Positions 9,412 to 17,767 of a stretch of DNA of 64,000 nucleotides are shown piece after piece. The notes beneath the pieces were generated by a model. The model was given only the letters and a program-made list of their open reading frames with translations. It was not told the DNA's origin and made no database searches. Source of the stretch: Bin55 sp964572845 (lineage in GTDB: Bacteria > Pseudomonadota > Gammaproteobacteria > Pseudomonadales > Azotimanducaceae); the NCBI GenBank assembly GCA_964572845.1, contig CAZNFX010000004.1:223803-287802 (forward strand), in the 5' to 3' direction. Both the position numbers and the translations under genes were made by a program. Each line of letters begins with the position of its first letter. Position 1 is the first letter of the stretch.

Positions 9412-9875
9412 CAGTCGCCATATACCACGGCGGGATCAAATACACGTTCCTCTACCTTACGAATGTCCCGAGTTGCTGGATCAATTTCTCGAAAAAAGCA
9501 AGACTTGAAACCTTCGTGGCAAGCTGCGCCACCCACCTGTTCGATCTCGAGCAGGATTGTGTCAGCATCGCAATCGTAGAACACCCTCTGCAGATTCTGT
9601 ACATGTCCGCTGGTCTCACCTTTGCGCCAAAGTTGATTGCGACTCCTACTGAAGTAGCACACACGTCTAGTTCGCAGCGATTCCTCGAATGCTTCTGCGT
9701 TCATATAACCGAGCATCAAGACCTTGCCAGTACCGGACTCTTGTGCAATTGCTGGGATTAAGGGAGACTTGCTGAAGTCGGGTCCGTTCACGTCTGTAGG
9801 TTGGCGAGAAAGTGTGAATGATAGCGTCTGAGAAACAACATGATTGTTGACACTCGACCTTTGAACAACAAGCAC
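9411..9875 (-). CDS. hisI: Phosphoribosyl-AMP cyclohydrolase (HisI)
   Basis: The product opens the adenine ring of phosphoribosyl-AMP in the third step of histidine synthesis. Motifs are LMLGYMNAEAFEESL, CYFSRSRNQLWRKGETSGH, the metal-binding DCDAD and the zinc-binding VGGAACHEGFKSCFFRE. Length is 154 residues from a GTG at 9875; the conserved part begins at about residue 32 (GPDFSKSPLIPAIAQE), so the first 30 residues are non-conserved and the true start may lie further in. There is no fused HisE domain, so the pyrophosphohydrolase must be encoded elsewhere. It is the first gene of a hisI-hisG pair with coupled translation. Confidence 0.93.
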   Translation of the reverse strand: MLVVQRSSVNNHVVSQTLSFTLSRQPTDVNGPDFSKSPLIPAIAQESGTGKVLMLGYMNAEAFEESLRTRRVCYFSRSRNQLWRKGETSGHVQNLQRVFYDCDADTILLEIEQVGGAACHEGFKSCFFREIDPATRDIRKVEERVFDPAVVYGD

Positions 9876-10099
9876 CCAGGGGCGTCAGTTCGCCAAATTC
9901 AGGGCTCTTGGACTAATGAAAGTGGAGCGTGCAACTATAGCTCTTGATGGTGTAAAGCGCTCTGTGTGACTAAATGATTGCCACATCGTTTCGCACACTT
10001 GATCTAAGTTTCAGGACAGTCGGTCCAGCGCACAAATATCTCATAAGATAATGATTTATAATAATTCTTTAAGGTACTAGACCACCAGCACGATCTACA

Positions 10100-10567
10100 T
10101 TGGGCCGATCCTCCGAGGAACAAGAGAACAACAAAACTGTTGCCCATGACCCACTTTCATGGCGAAGGCGTCGCAACGTTATCGGCCTCGAGAACTTTGA
10201 CCATCCACAGTTCCACAGGAGAGCACGATTTGACGCCGATACCATTCTCGCTCTCGCTTCACCTCGCATGGCCGGCTTCGACCCCAAGATGACGCCGATG
10301 CAAGTTCGCGATGCACTTCATGAAGGCCACTTCGCGACCGACGAGGTCAGAAGCTATATCAGGGAGTTGTTCGAACAATTCAATGGACTGGATATTCGAC
10401 GATTTCGTCATGCCTGCGGGGCTTCACTGTACGAGCTGGCTAGGGCAATGATTGCCTGCAATGTGAATCATCCTTTCGTAGCGGAGTGGATGAATTGCCA
10501 ATCACCAAACTATGAGCCTCCAGAGCGCAAACATCACATTTATCGGATGTCTCAATACCGAGAGTAG
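10100..10567 (+). CDS. Hypothetical protein upstream of AbiEii-like remnant
   Basis: I do not recognise this frame. It reads 155 residues from a TTG at 10100, with the first in-frame ATG much further in. The sequence is basic at the N-terminus (SWRRRRNVIGLENFDHPQF) and then helical and charged (MTPMQVRDALHEGHFATDEV, SYIRELFEQFNGLDIRRFR). It overlaps the start of the AbiEii-like frame by 56 bp, as antitoxin-toxin partners often do, but it shows no winged-helix or DUF4095-type signature that would let it be called AbiEi. The next gene is decayed, so this may also be a remnant. Confidence 0.42.
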   Translation: MGRSSEEQENNKTVAHDPLSWRRRRNVIGLENFDHPQFHRRARFDADTILALASPRMAGFDPKMTPMQVRDALHEGHFATDEVRSYIRELFEQFNGLDIRRFRHACGASLYELARAMIACNVNHPFVAEWMNCQSPNYEPPERKHHIYRMSQYRE

Positions 10568-11295
10568 CGCTAGTTTGAGTAGCTTGTCCATAGCGACCCA
10601 TCTTTACGAGAATCTACGGTGGTACGTAGAACTGTGGGACCACTGGTTGTCACGCAGTCAATATTCCATGGGCGGAGGCAGCGTCTTGGAAGCAAAATGG
10701 CGCCACCGTCATAGCACCGGTATTGAGTTCTTCTTCCAACAGTCAACATTTCGAGCGCTTGGGATGGACGTCAAAACCGACATTGAGCAGCACCTTCACA
10801 AGTTGTCGAAACGTGGTGAAATTTCCGGTTTGGAAGTCCACAACAACGGATATATGTTTGAGTCGCCGCATGGCAGTGCAAGTCTCTTTAGTACATACCA
10901 ACTCACCAGTTCCCCGATCTCACCTGAGGTAGTCACTGAATGGGAAGTCCCAACCGAATCCAGCGCTGAAATACTCATTAGGAAAATTCGTGGAAGAATG
11001 ATCAACGGAACTACCTATCTGGCTCGAGACGTATACGATGTTGTCTGTGCATACGTGCTGGATCGCGATTCGCTCGATTCTGCATTCCACCATCTCGACC
11101 GCAAGCCTCGTTTACGACGTTGATTGCGGCGCGTCACGTGTCTACAGCTTGGAACGCATATTAGATCCTCACTATCCACATTTGACAGAGTCCCTCGACA
11201 CGTTCAATTTCGTGGCAGGAGCTGTGCTTTCACGCAATGTCACAGCCACTGCGTCGAGTGCCATAAATGAAATATTTGGGAAGGACGCAAATTGA
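10512..11295 (+). pseudogene. AbiEii/AbiGii-type nucleotidyltransferase toxin, degenerate and frameshifted
   Basis: The frame from 10512 to 11123 carries the fold marks of AbiEii nucleotidyltransferases: MGGGSVLEAKWRHRHSTGIEFFF corresponds to GGxxLxxxxxHRxSxDIDxF, and SAEILIRKIRGRMIN with LARDVYDVVCAYVLD to the 'aEilaeKl...aRDlyDl' segment. Two catalytic acidic positions are changed (expected D-x-D reads G-x-E). The frame ends early at 11123, while the usual C-terminal part (ERILDPHYPHLTESLDTF) continues in another frame to 11295, so at least one frameshift lies between about 11085 and 11165. In intact systems the protein is a type IV toxin paired with AbiEi. Here it is probably inactive. Confidence 0.6.
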
Positions 11296-11435
11296 TCCGT
11301 TAATAAGATGTAGAACTAGACCGGACATTGAGTTCTTGCTAGCTTTCACACTGGTGCACAAACGAGACTCGGCACACCGCCAGTGGTTTTGTTTAATTGA
11401 CTCCACAAACTTTGGTCAAACTAAAAGGATCATGA

Positions 11436-13028
11436 ATGGAAATTGAGCCCAATTGGGTCAAGGCTGCCGAGACTGGTGACGTGCGGGAAAACGGTACCAA
11501 GTTGTTTCGCCATTCAGGAAAACAAATCGCGATATTCCACACTTCTCGGGGCTTCCTGGCGTGCAACAATCGGTGTCCGCACCAAGGCTATCCACTAAGC
11601 GAAGGATGTCTGACCGAAGACGGAATACTCACGTGCAATTGGCACAACTGGAAGTTCGACTTGGCGGACGGAACCAACTTGAAGGGTAGCGACTCGGTAC
11701 GAGTCTACCCAGTCCAAGTCCGAGGAACTGAAATCTGGATTGACCTTCAGGATCCGCCCTATGAACAGCAGTATGACCAGTTAGTTGCCAATCTCCGAGG
11801 AGCGATCCTCGACAACAGCTACGAACACATCGCGCGGGAGCTGTGTCGGCTGCAGCTCTTGGGTGTGGACCTGAGCAAAATGGTCGCGCAAGCCATCGAG
11901 TGGAGTCATGATCACTTGCAGTACGGTTGGAGCCATGCATACGCAGGTGCTGCCGACTGGCTTACGTTGTTTGACGAATTCGATAGCAATCCAGAACAGC
12001 AGCTCGTTTGCATGCTGGAAGCCATTGGACATATCGCTGACGACACCCTCCGTCGTCCGCGTTATGAGTATTGTTCCGATGTACATTCATTCAATTCCTT
12101 TGACTTCTTGGAGGCAATTGAAAATGAAGACGAATCCCGCGCTATTGCGATGATTCGCGGTGCGCTGACCGACGGAATGCATTTCCCCGAGCTCGAAGAG
12201 ACGTTCTCAACAGCTGCTCTAGCACACTACAACGACTTTGGGCATGCACTCATATATGTTTCCAAAGCTAGTCAGCTCATTGACCGACTTGGACCCCAAG
12301 TGGAGCTCCCCCTGCTGCTCTCACTGACTCGCACCCTTTGCTATACCACCAGAGAAGACCAGATTCCACAGTTTCGACACTATGGCCCTACGCTAGAGCT
12401 GTGGGCAAGCAAGTCCGCCAACGGCAACGGTCTCATAGATTGGAGAGCGTTGAAGGGACAATCCATTGATCGATCCTTAGATCTGGTATTGGCTAACAAC
12501 CAACAAAGTGATACCGCCTTGTATGCAGCCCTGTTGAAAGTAAATGCACACAACATGCTTCACTTCGATCTAGGTCTACAAGACAGCACTACTAATAACG
12601 TCGACGATAACGTCGGATGGCTGAGCTTCACTCATACCTTTACTTTTGCCAATGCGGCAAGAGAGCAGTGCAGGAAATTTCCAACTCTTTGGCCCCAAGC
12701 CTTGCTTCAGCTCGCGTGTTTTTCGGGTCGAAACTCTCTCTACGTAGACACGAGCGATTCGCAATCCAAGTGGGTTGTAAATGACACCGAGTCTTTCTTC
12801 TCAGAGAAGATTCTTGACCTGTTCGATCACGGCAAGGAGGAGTTCATTGTGTCGGTCCACCTCTTGAAAACGCTGCTTGCAGCTAGACAGGAGTGTCGCG
12901 AGGGAGCCGAAGAGGTTCGAAATCTAGTCTCGGCGGCAATGAATCGATTCTTGGGTTCGCCTATGAAGAGAAAGCATGTTCTTCGGACCGCACGCCAGGC
13001 ACGACAAATGGCAGAATTGGATGGCTGA
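11436..13028 (+). CDS. Rieske [2Fe-2S] protein with large C-terminal helical domain
   Basis: The 530-residue product starts with a ferredoxin-type Rieske domain (residues 1-110). The cluster ligands are C47-P-H49 in NRCPHQGYPLSEG and C67-N-W-H70 in CNWHNWKFD, with the normal 17-residue spacing. The remaining 420 residues are not a ring-hydroxylase catalytic domain: the 2-His-1-Asp mononuclear iron motif is absent. Instead the region is helical with scattered conserved-looking histidines (WSHAYAGAADWL, AHYNDFGHALIYVSKA, NAHNMLHFDLGL). By eye this recalls questin-oxidase-like proteins, but that is a weak resemblance. An oxidoreductase using the cluster for electron transfer is inference. It is monocistronic, with no signal peptide, so cytosolic. 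Confidence 0.75.
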   Translation: MEIEPNWVKAAETGDVRENGTKLFRHSGKQIAIFHTSRGFLACNNRCPHQGYPLSEGCLTEDGILTCNWHNWKFDLADGTNLKGSDSVRVYPVQVRGTEIWIDLQDPPYEQQYDQLVANLRGAILDNSYEHIARELCRLQLLGVDLSKMVAQAIEWSHDHLQYGWSHAYAGAADWLTLFDEFDSNPEQQLVCMLEAIGHIADDTLRRPRYEYCSDVHSFNSFDFLEAIENEDESRAIAMIRGALTDGMHFPELEETFSTAALAHYNDFGHALIYVSKASQLIDRLGPQVELPLLLSLTRTLCYTTREDQIPQFRHYGPTLELWASKSANGNGLIDWRALKGQSIDRSLDLVLANNQQSDTALYAALLKVNAHNMLHFDLGLQDSTTNNVDDNVGWLSFTHTFTFANAAREQCRKFPTLWPQALLQLACFSGRNSLYVDTSDSQSKWVVNDTESFFSEKILDLFDHGKEEFIVSVHLLKTLLAARQECREGAEEVRNLVSAAMNRFLGSPMKRKHVLRTARQARQMAELDG

Positions 13029-13053
13029 ATGCAACATCTAGAAGTAACTACAG

Positions 13054-13071
13054 ATAACTTCTTCAAGTTAT
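13054..13071. repeat. Hairpin ATAACTT-CTTC-AAGTTAT after the Rieske gene
   Basis: A perfect 7-bp stem with a four-base loop lies 26 bp after the Rieske stop codon and is followed by a second palindrome (gttaattaac) in an AT-rich stretch. The stem is weak and only short T runs follow, so it is at best a poor intrinsic terminator. The rest of the 200 bp before the aminotransferase shows nothing else recognisable. Confidence 0.35.
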
Positions 13072-13230
13072 TGTTAATTAACATTTATTCATTTTAAATA
13101 GTTCGTTTCTTATGCCCATGTGCTTTCAATGGGAACTCCGCCCATGTGATGCATTTCCATACCGTCAGGCGGCGCTGCCTAGAGTTTCATTATTATTGTG
13201 AGTTGTTAGCCCATTGGTTCCCACTTCGCC

Positions 13231-14394
13231 ATGCAACTCGCAGAACGGATGTCCCGCTTAGGAACAGAAACCGCATTCGAGGTTCTTCAACGTGCAGAAC
13301 ATCTACGCTCGTTAGGAAAGAACATCATCAATCTTGGAATCGGCCAGCCCGACTTCAAGTCTCCCGATCATGTTGTCGAAGCAGCAGTAAAAGCGCTACG
13401 CGATGGACATCATGGCTACACCCCTGCGCCAGGGATTCCGCCATTGCGCGAGGCGGTTGCAGCGGACATCCTCAAGTGGCGCAAGGCAGAGGTAAATCCT
13501 GACCATGTTCTCATCGTACCTGGCGGAAAGGTCACAATGTTCTTCGCAATATTGATGTTTGGAGAGCCCGGGGCTGAAATCCTCTATCCAAATCCAGGAT
13601 TCCCAATCTACGAGTCGGCAATTAACTTCACTGGGGCAAAAGCCGTTCCCATACCTCTTCTCGAAGATCTCGATTTCTCTTTCAGTGCGCAGGAAGCGCT
13701 AGATCTCATGACCGATAGAACGCGTCTGGTAATCGTGAACTCTCCTGCCAATCCAACGGGCGGTGCAGTGCCAAAGTCCGAAATGGACACGTTTATTCGA
13801 GGACTCGCAGATTTCCCGGAAGCTGTAGTGATGAGCGACGAGATCTATTCAAGAATTTGCTACGGTGGGCAAGATCATGTGTCCCTCCTATCCTATCCAG
13901 AGATACAGGAACGCTTGATCCTGTTGGATGGATGGAGCAAGACCTATGCCATGACGGGCTGGAGGCTTGGATACTCGGTCTGGCCAGAGAGTCTGATTGA
14001 TCACGCCACGAGATTGGCAATCAATTGCCACTCGTGCGTAAATGCCGCAGCTCAATACGCAGCGATCGCGGCTCTTGAAGGACCGCAGGACTCAGTGGAT
14101 GACATGGTAAGAACCTTCGATGAGCGCCGCGAAATTATCGTGCGAGGACTCAATGAGTTGCCCGGATTGTCTTGTCGCAATCCAGGTGGCGCTTTCTACG
14201 TGTTCCCCAACATTACGAAATCCGGACGGACCGCTCGCGACATTCAAAACCACTGGCTGGAAGACCTAGGAGTTGCTACAGTTGCAGGGACGAGCTTTGG
14301 TTCCTATGGCGAAGGCTACATACGCTTTTCTTACGCAGCATCGACCGACGAAATTGAGGAAGCTCTTGAGCGCATTGGCGCGACACTAAGCTAA
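13231..14394 (+). CDS. Class I/II PLP-dependent aminotransferase (aspartate/aromatic type)
   Basis: The 387-residue product is a fold-type I aminotransferase of the AspB/AspC subgroup. Signature residues are visible: NLGIGQPDF near the N-terminus, N174 in NSPANPTGG, D203 in SDEIYSRICYGG, the PLP Schiff-base lysine K237 in LDGWSKTYAMTGWRLGY and its phosphate-binding R245. The C-terminal CRNPGGAFYVFPNI and GEGYIRFSYAAS carry the substrate-carboxylate arginine. It moves amino groups between amino acids and 2-oxoacids; which amino acid is used cannot be assigned from sequence. It is the first of four plus-strand genes (aminotransferase, LLM enzyme, dehydrogenase, rhodanese) with gaps of 40-95 bp, possibly one transcript. 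Confidence 0.92.
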   Translation: MQLAERMSRLGTETAFEVLQRAEHLRSLGKNIINLGIGQPDFKSPDHVVEAAVKALRDGHHGYTPAPGIPPLREAVAADILKWRKAEVNPDHVLIVPGGKVTMFFAILMFGEPGAEILYPNPGFPIYESAINFTGAKAVPIPLLEDLDFSFSAQEALDLMTDRTRLVIVNSPANPTGGAVPKSEMDTFIRGLADFPEAVVMSDEIYSRICYGGQDHVSLLSYPEIQERLILLDGWSKTYAMTGWRLGYSVWPESLIDHATRLAINCHSCVNAAAQYAAIAALEGPQDSVDDMVRTFDERREIIVRGLNELPGLSCRNPGGAFYVFPNITKSGRTARDIQNHWLEDLGVATVAGTSFGSYGEGYIRFSYAASTDEIEEALERIGATLS

Positions 14395-14434
14395 GACACT
14401 GCCAAATTCACCTGCAAGTCGAAAGGAGACTTAA

Positions 14435-15298
14435 ATGAAGCTAGGAATTGTCTTTCCACAGACTGAGATTGGATCGGATCCGGACGATATTGCAGAATTC
14501 GCAACTACCGTTGAAGAAACCGGTTTCGATCACATCGTCGCGTATGAGCATGTTCTAGGTGCCAATACAGCCAGCCGACCTGATTGGAGCGGACCGTACA
14601 CGTCGGAAAGCATGTTTCACGAGCCCTTCGTTCTTTACGGGTTCCTGTCAGCCATTGTTTCGCGGCTTGAATTCGTTACTGGAGTCGTGATTCTCCCACA
14701 ACGTCAGACTGCCCTACTGGCAAAGCAAGCGGCGTGCTTGGACGTCATCAGCAAGGGTCGTTTTCGACTGGGAATTGGAACTGGCTGGAACGACGTCGAA
14801 TATGAGGCACTAGGAGAGAATTTCCACAATAGAGGCAAGAGAAGCGAAGAACAAATCGATATGATGCGGAAATTGTGGGCACAAGAGACGATTACCTATC
14901 ACGGCAAGTGGCACACCATAACGGATGCAGGACTGAATCCTCTGCCAGTCAATCGCACAATTCCGATTTGGCTTGGTGGCATGGCACCGCAGGTCATCGA
15001 TAGGGTTGCACGAATAGGCGACGGTTGGTTTCCATTCTTCAACCCGAATCTCGGGAACCAGATCGCTGAGATTCGCCAAAAGGCGAGTGCTGCTGGACGT
15101 TCCGCGGATGAAATCGGCATTGAGTGTCTCCTACCGTTAGGCGATATGGGTCAGCGCGATATGGATCGGTTCAAGTCCTGCCGTGACATGGGAGTCTCCC
15201 ATATATCGGCCGTGACTATGGGTAGGGGCTACAAGAATGCAAACGAACATGGCGAGGCAGTAAAGAGACACTGGGATGCGGTTGCTTCGAAAATCTAG
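14435..15298 (+). CDS. LLM-class F420-dependent oxidoreductase
   Basis: The 287-residue product starts MKLGIVFPQTEIGSDPDD with 'aaaggagac' seven bases upstream, a strong ribosome site. It has EETGFDHIVAYEHVLGAN, LEFVTGVVILPQRQTALLAKQ and GRFRLGIGTGWNDVEYEALG, all close to the F420-dependent luciferase-like family seen mainly in actinobacteria and many marine proteobacteria. The closing LGGMAPQVIDRVARIGDGWFPF is the common C-terminal barrel strand. It lies 40 bp after the aminotransferase and 93 bp before the dehydrogenase, so joint expression is likely. The substrate is unknown. Confidence 0.9.
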   Translation: MKLGIVFPQTEIGSDPDDIAEFATTVEETGFDHIVAYEHVLGANTASRPDWSGPYTSESMFHEPFVLYGFLSAIVSRLEFVTGVVILPQRQTALLAKQAACLDVISKGRFRLGIGTGWNDVEYEALGENFHNRGKRSEEQIDMMRKLWAQETITYHGKWHTITDAGLNPLPVNRTIPIWLGGMAPQVIDRVARIGDGWFPFFNPNLGNQIAEIRQKASAAGRSADEIGIECLLPLGDMGQRDMDRFKSCRDMGVSHISAVTMGRGYKNANEHGEAVKRHWDAVASKI

Positions 15299-15391
15299 TT
15301 GGTCAGGAACGCAGCTTTGAATTTGTCCCAACATCAGTGTATTCGCCCAATACAATCTTAATGTTGAGCATTTCTCACGTAGGTGGATCCG

Positions 15392-16336
15392 ATGAAAGTT
15401 AAGAACATTCGCTATACCCCTGGCGGCGGCGCGGAGCTCGTGTCCTACGAGCTATCCGATCCCGGTCCAGGCGAAGTGCAAGTCGAGACCGCAGCTTGCG
15501 GAATCTGTTCGTGGGACTTGCAAACGTTTCGTACAGGATCCGATGGCCCCAGCCCTGCGCCTCCTGGACACGAAGGTGTTGGCTATGTAAGCAAACTAGG
15601 TCCTGGAGTAACGAATATTGAGATTGGCCAGCGGGTTGTTGGTGGGGGATTCGCTCAAGTTCGCAACGCCCCGGCAAATCGGCTGTACAAGATTCCCGAT
15701 TCCAACCTTGAAGATCATCACTGGATCGTAGAGCCAGTTTCTTGCGTTATCACCGGAATGGATCACTGCCGATTGAAGGCGGGAGAACGTCTAGCCATGG
15801 TTGGGTGCGGATTCATGGGCTTGATGATGATTCAAGGCCTGGCCGGTGCAGGAGCGGATCAGCTGATCGCGCTTGACATTGACGACAAAAGGCTTGAACT
15901 CGCGAGTCAATTTGGAGCAACAGAGGCCTACAACGTACAAGACGACGACTTTGACAAAGTTCGCAAGGACTTGCGCGGTCGACGCATAGATACCGTAGTA
16001 GACACAAGCGGATCCCAATCTGGATTGGATCTGGCGACGGAAATTGTCAAAGTTGGCGGATTGATCAATCTCTTCGGCTGGATTAAGGGTTCAACTGCGA
16101 CCTTCAATCCAACAGCTTGGCACGGCAAAGCTATATCCATTGTGAATACATCGCCAGCAGCACAAATGCGCGATCCGTTTCCCGCTGCAATTCGGGCTAT
16201 CCACAACGGTCTAATTGACCTGAAGCCGTTGGTCACACACGTTGTGCCAATCGCCGAGTACCCTACGTTCATGTCGGGAGTGACTCAAGGCAAAGTGGAT
16301 GGCTACATCAAAGGTGTGGTGTCACACGCTCATTGA
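15392..16336 (+). CDS. Zinc-dependent medium-chain dehydrogenase/reductase
   Basis: From the ATG at 15392, with 'aggtgga' upstream, the product has 314 residues; a GTG at 15383 is less likely. The catalytic zinc site is visible as C36 in ACGICSWDL, H60-E61 in PPGHEGVGYV and E114 in EPVSCVITG. The nucleotide site is GCGFMGLMMIQ (about 138-148) with IALDID at the end of the second strand, whose acidic residues suit NAD. The four-cysteine structural zinc lobe found in many alcohol dehydrogenases is missing, and the enzyme is correspondingly short (about 315 against 340-350). It probably oxidises an alcohol or polyol. It follows the LLM enzyme on the same strand. Confidence 0.88.
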   Translation: MKVKNIRYTPGGGAELVSYELSDPGPGEVQVETAACGICSWDLQTFRTGSDGPSPAPPGHEGVGYVSKLGPGVTNIEIGQRVVGGGFAQVRNAPANRLYKIPDSNLEDHHWIVEPVSCVITGMDHCRLKAGERLAMVGCGFMGLMMIQGLAGAGADQLIALDIDDKRLELASQFGATEAYNVQDDDFDKVRKDLRGRRIDTVVDTSGSQSGLDLATEIVKVGGLINLFGWIKGSTATFNPTAWHGKAISIVNTSPAAQMRDPFPAAIRAIHNGLIDLKPLVTHVVPIAEYPTFMSGVTQGKVDGYIKGVVSHAH

Positions 16337-16415
16337 CTGAAAGATCGATCCACGCCTTACAATTCGACGAGTAGCTCCGCTACCAGGGCAACTCAACTGA
16401 CAAAGGGAGTATTTC

Positions 16416-16844
16416 ATGGCAATCAAGCCTATTTTTGAGATTGTGGAAGAAGCCAAGAAGGACATCGAGAATCTCAGTTGCGAAGACCTGGAAAAGGAAC
16501 TGGATCGTGAAGAAAAACCTTTGCTTGTGGACATTCGAGAAATCCAGGAATATGTGGATCTTGGAACCATTCCCGACGCTGTCCACGCGCCGCGAGGCAT
16601 GTTGGAATTTTGGGCCGATCCGCGTAGCCCTTATTTCCGCGGTAACTTTACCGAAGACAAGCGAATCGTACTGTTTTGCGCAGCTGGCGGACGCTCCGCA
16701 CTAGCCGTAAAGGCTTTAAAAGAAATGGGATTTCAGAATGTTGCCCATTTGGAACCAGGGTTCAACGGATGGGCCAAAGCCAACAAGCCTGTTCAGGAAA
16801 CTGCCAAACGCTCAAAGTGGATGCGCAAGCTTCGAGGGCTCTAG
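16416..16844 (+). CDS. Rhodanese-like domain protein
   Basis: This 142-residue cytosolic protein is a single rhodanese domain. The active-site loop is C88-AAGGRS in VLFCAAGGRSALAVKAL, which forms a persulfide on the cysteine. LLVDIREIQEYVDLGTIPDAVHAPRG carries the conserved Asp-Ile-Arg and the 'GxIpgA' strand, and the end GFQNVAHLEPGFNGWAKA is typical. The segment MLEFWADPRSPY is common in bacterial rhodaneses of this group. Roles in sulfur transfer or sulfur detoxification are possible; nothing nearby decides. The start ATG follows 'aaagggag'. It is the last gene before a convergent operon. Confidence 0.92.
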   Translation: MAIKPIFEIVEEAKKDIENLSCEDLEKELDREEKPLLVDIREIQEYVDLGTIPDAVHAPRGMLEFWADPRSPYFRGNFTEDKRIVLFCAAGGRSALAVKALKEMGFQNVAHLEPGFNGWAKANKPVQETAKRSKWMRKLRGL

Positions 16845-16872
16845 CGCAGGGCATAGACGGCAATAAGCGAAC

Positions 16873-17745
16873 TTAGTCGAATTCGAAGTAGGCGTTTGAC
16901 ACCACGACAGTATCGCCAACCTTAGCTTCAAACACTACTCGAGACGAATTCTCTTCCCAAGCTCGGATGTTAAGCACGTCTTCTGGGTAGACCGGTGCGG
17001 AGAACCGCACCTTGATCTTTCGGAAACGGGAAGCATCGCCGCCACAAATAGTCTCCAGCAACGCTTGGGCACAGTGACCAAACGTGCACAATCCATGGAG
17101 TATTGGAGTGTCAAACCCACCAAACTTCGCTGAGGCAGGATCTATGTGCAGAGGGTTGTAATCTCCCGACAATCGGTAGATATGAGCTTGGTTTTCAGCA
17201 ATCTTTACACTCGCTGTGTAAGTTGGACTCGACTCGGGTACCGTGATTTTCTGTGAATAGGTGGTCCCTGACCCCTCGAACGGCTCAATGTCGCCGAGCT
17301 TTTCTACACCTCTTCGAAACGACCCGTTCACCATCCGGATGCAATCCGTGCCCGACTCATCCGACACGACGCTCTCATACTCACAGAAACCATTGCCGCG
17401 TCCACGAGGATGCACTCCTATCAATCTTGACCGAACGCTAACCGTTCCCGTGTGCGGAAGTGGAGACAAAACCTCCAAGTAGCGTTCTGCATCAATGTTC
17501 AGAGGACCTGGGGAATTGGGAATCAGGTTGGTATCTACCGGAGCCCCTGCCCCACCCCAACGAATTGCAAATGTTGGGAAAACACCGAATGACGGATGCC
17601 GTTCGTAAATGTAGCGAAGATCCGTTATCCCTATTCCAACCGCATACAGCAATACATCTCGCTGGGTATATTGGATCGAAACGGGCGCACCCCAAGGACC
17701 AGGATTTCCCTCCGGAAGTGCCGCTGTTGCGTTGTATGTGACCAT
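16873..17745 (-). CDS. MaoC/hydratase-2-type enoyl-CoA hydratase (double hot-dog)
   Basis: The 290-residue product has two hot-dog halves as in peroxisomal hydratase 2. The second half carries the catalytic motif YRLSGDYNPLHIDPASAKFGGF with D195, N197 and H200, followed by PILHGLCTFG. The first half contains WGAPVSIQYTQRDVLLYAVGIG. These enzymes add water to trans-2-enoyl-CoA to give (R)-3-hydroxyacyl-CoA. It is the last gene of the DUF35-thiolase-MaoC operon (23 bp after the thiolase), a set known from bacterial sterol and bile-acid side-chain breakdown as well as less defined acyl-CoA pathways. The substrate here is therefore a bulky or branched acyl-CoA by inference. Confidence 0.9.
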   Translation of the reverse strand: MVTYNATAALPEGNPGPWGAPVSIQYTQRDVLLYAVGIGITDLRYIYERHPSFGVFPTFAIRWGGAGAPVDTNLIPNSPGPLNIDAERYLEVLSPLPHTGTVSVRSRLIGVHPRGRGNGFCEYESVVSDESGTDCIRMVNGSFRRGVEKLGDIEPFEGSGTTYSQKITVPESSPTYTASVKIAENQAHIYRLSGDYNPLHIDPASAKFGGFDTPILHGLCTFGHCAQALLETICGGDASRFRKIKVRFSAPVYPEDVLNIRAWEENSSRVVFEAKVGDTVVVSNAYFEFD

Positions 17746-17767
17746 TGAGACCTGAATCCTCCGAGTA

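Noticed and set aside
13054..13085. Rieske gene terminator
   Set aside because: The stem is AT-rich with weak following T content, so it is listed as a hairpin and not called a terminator.
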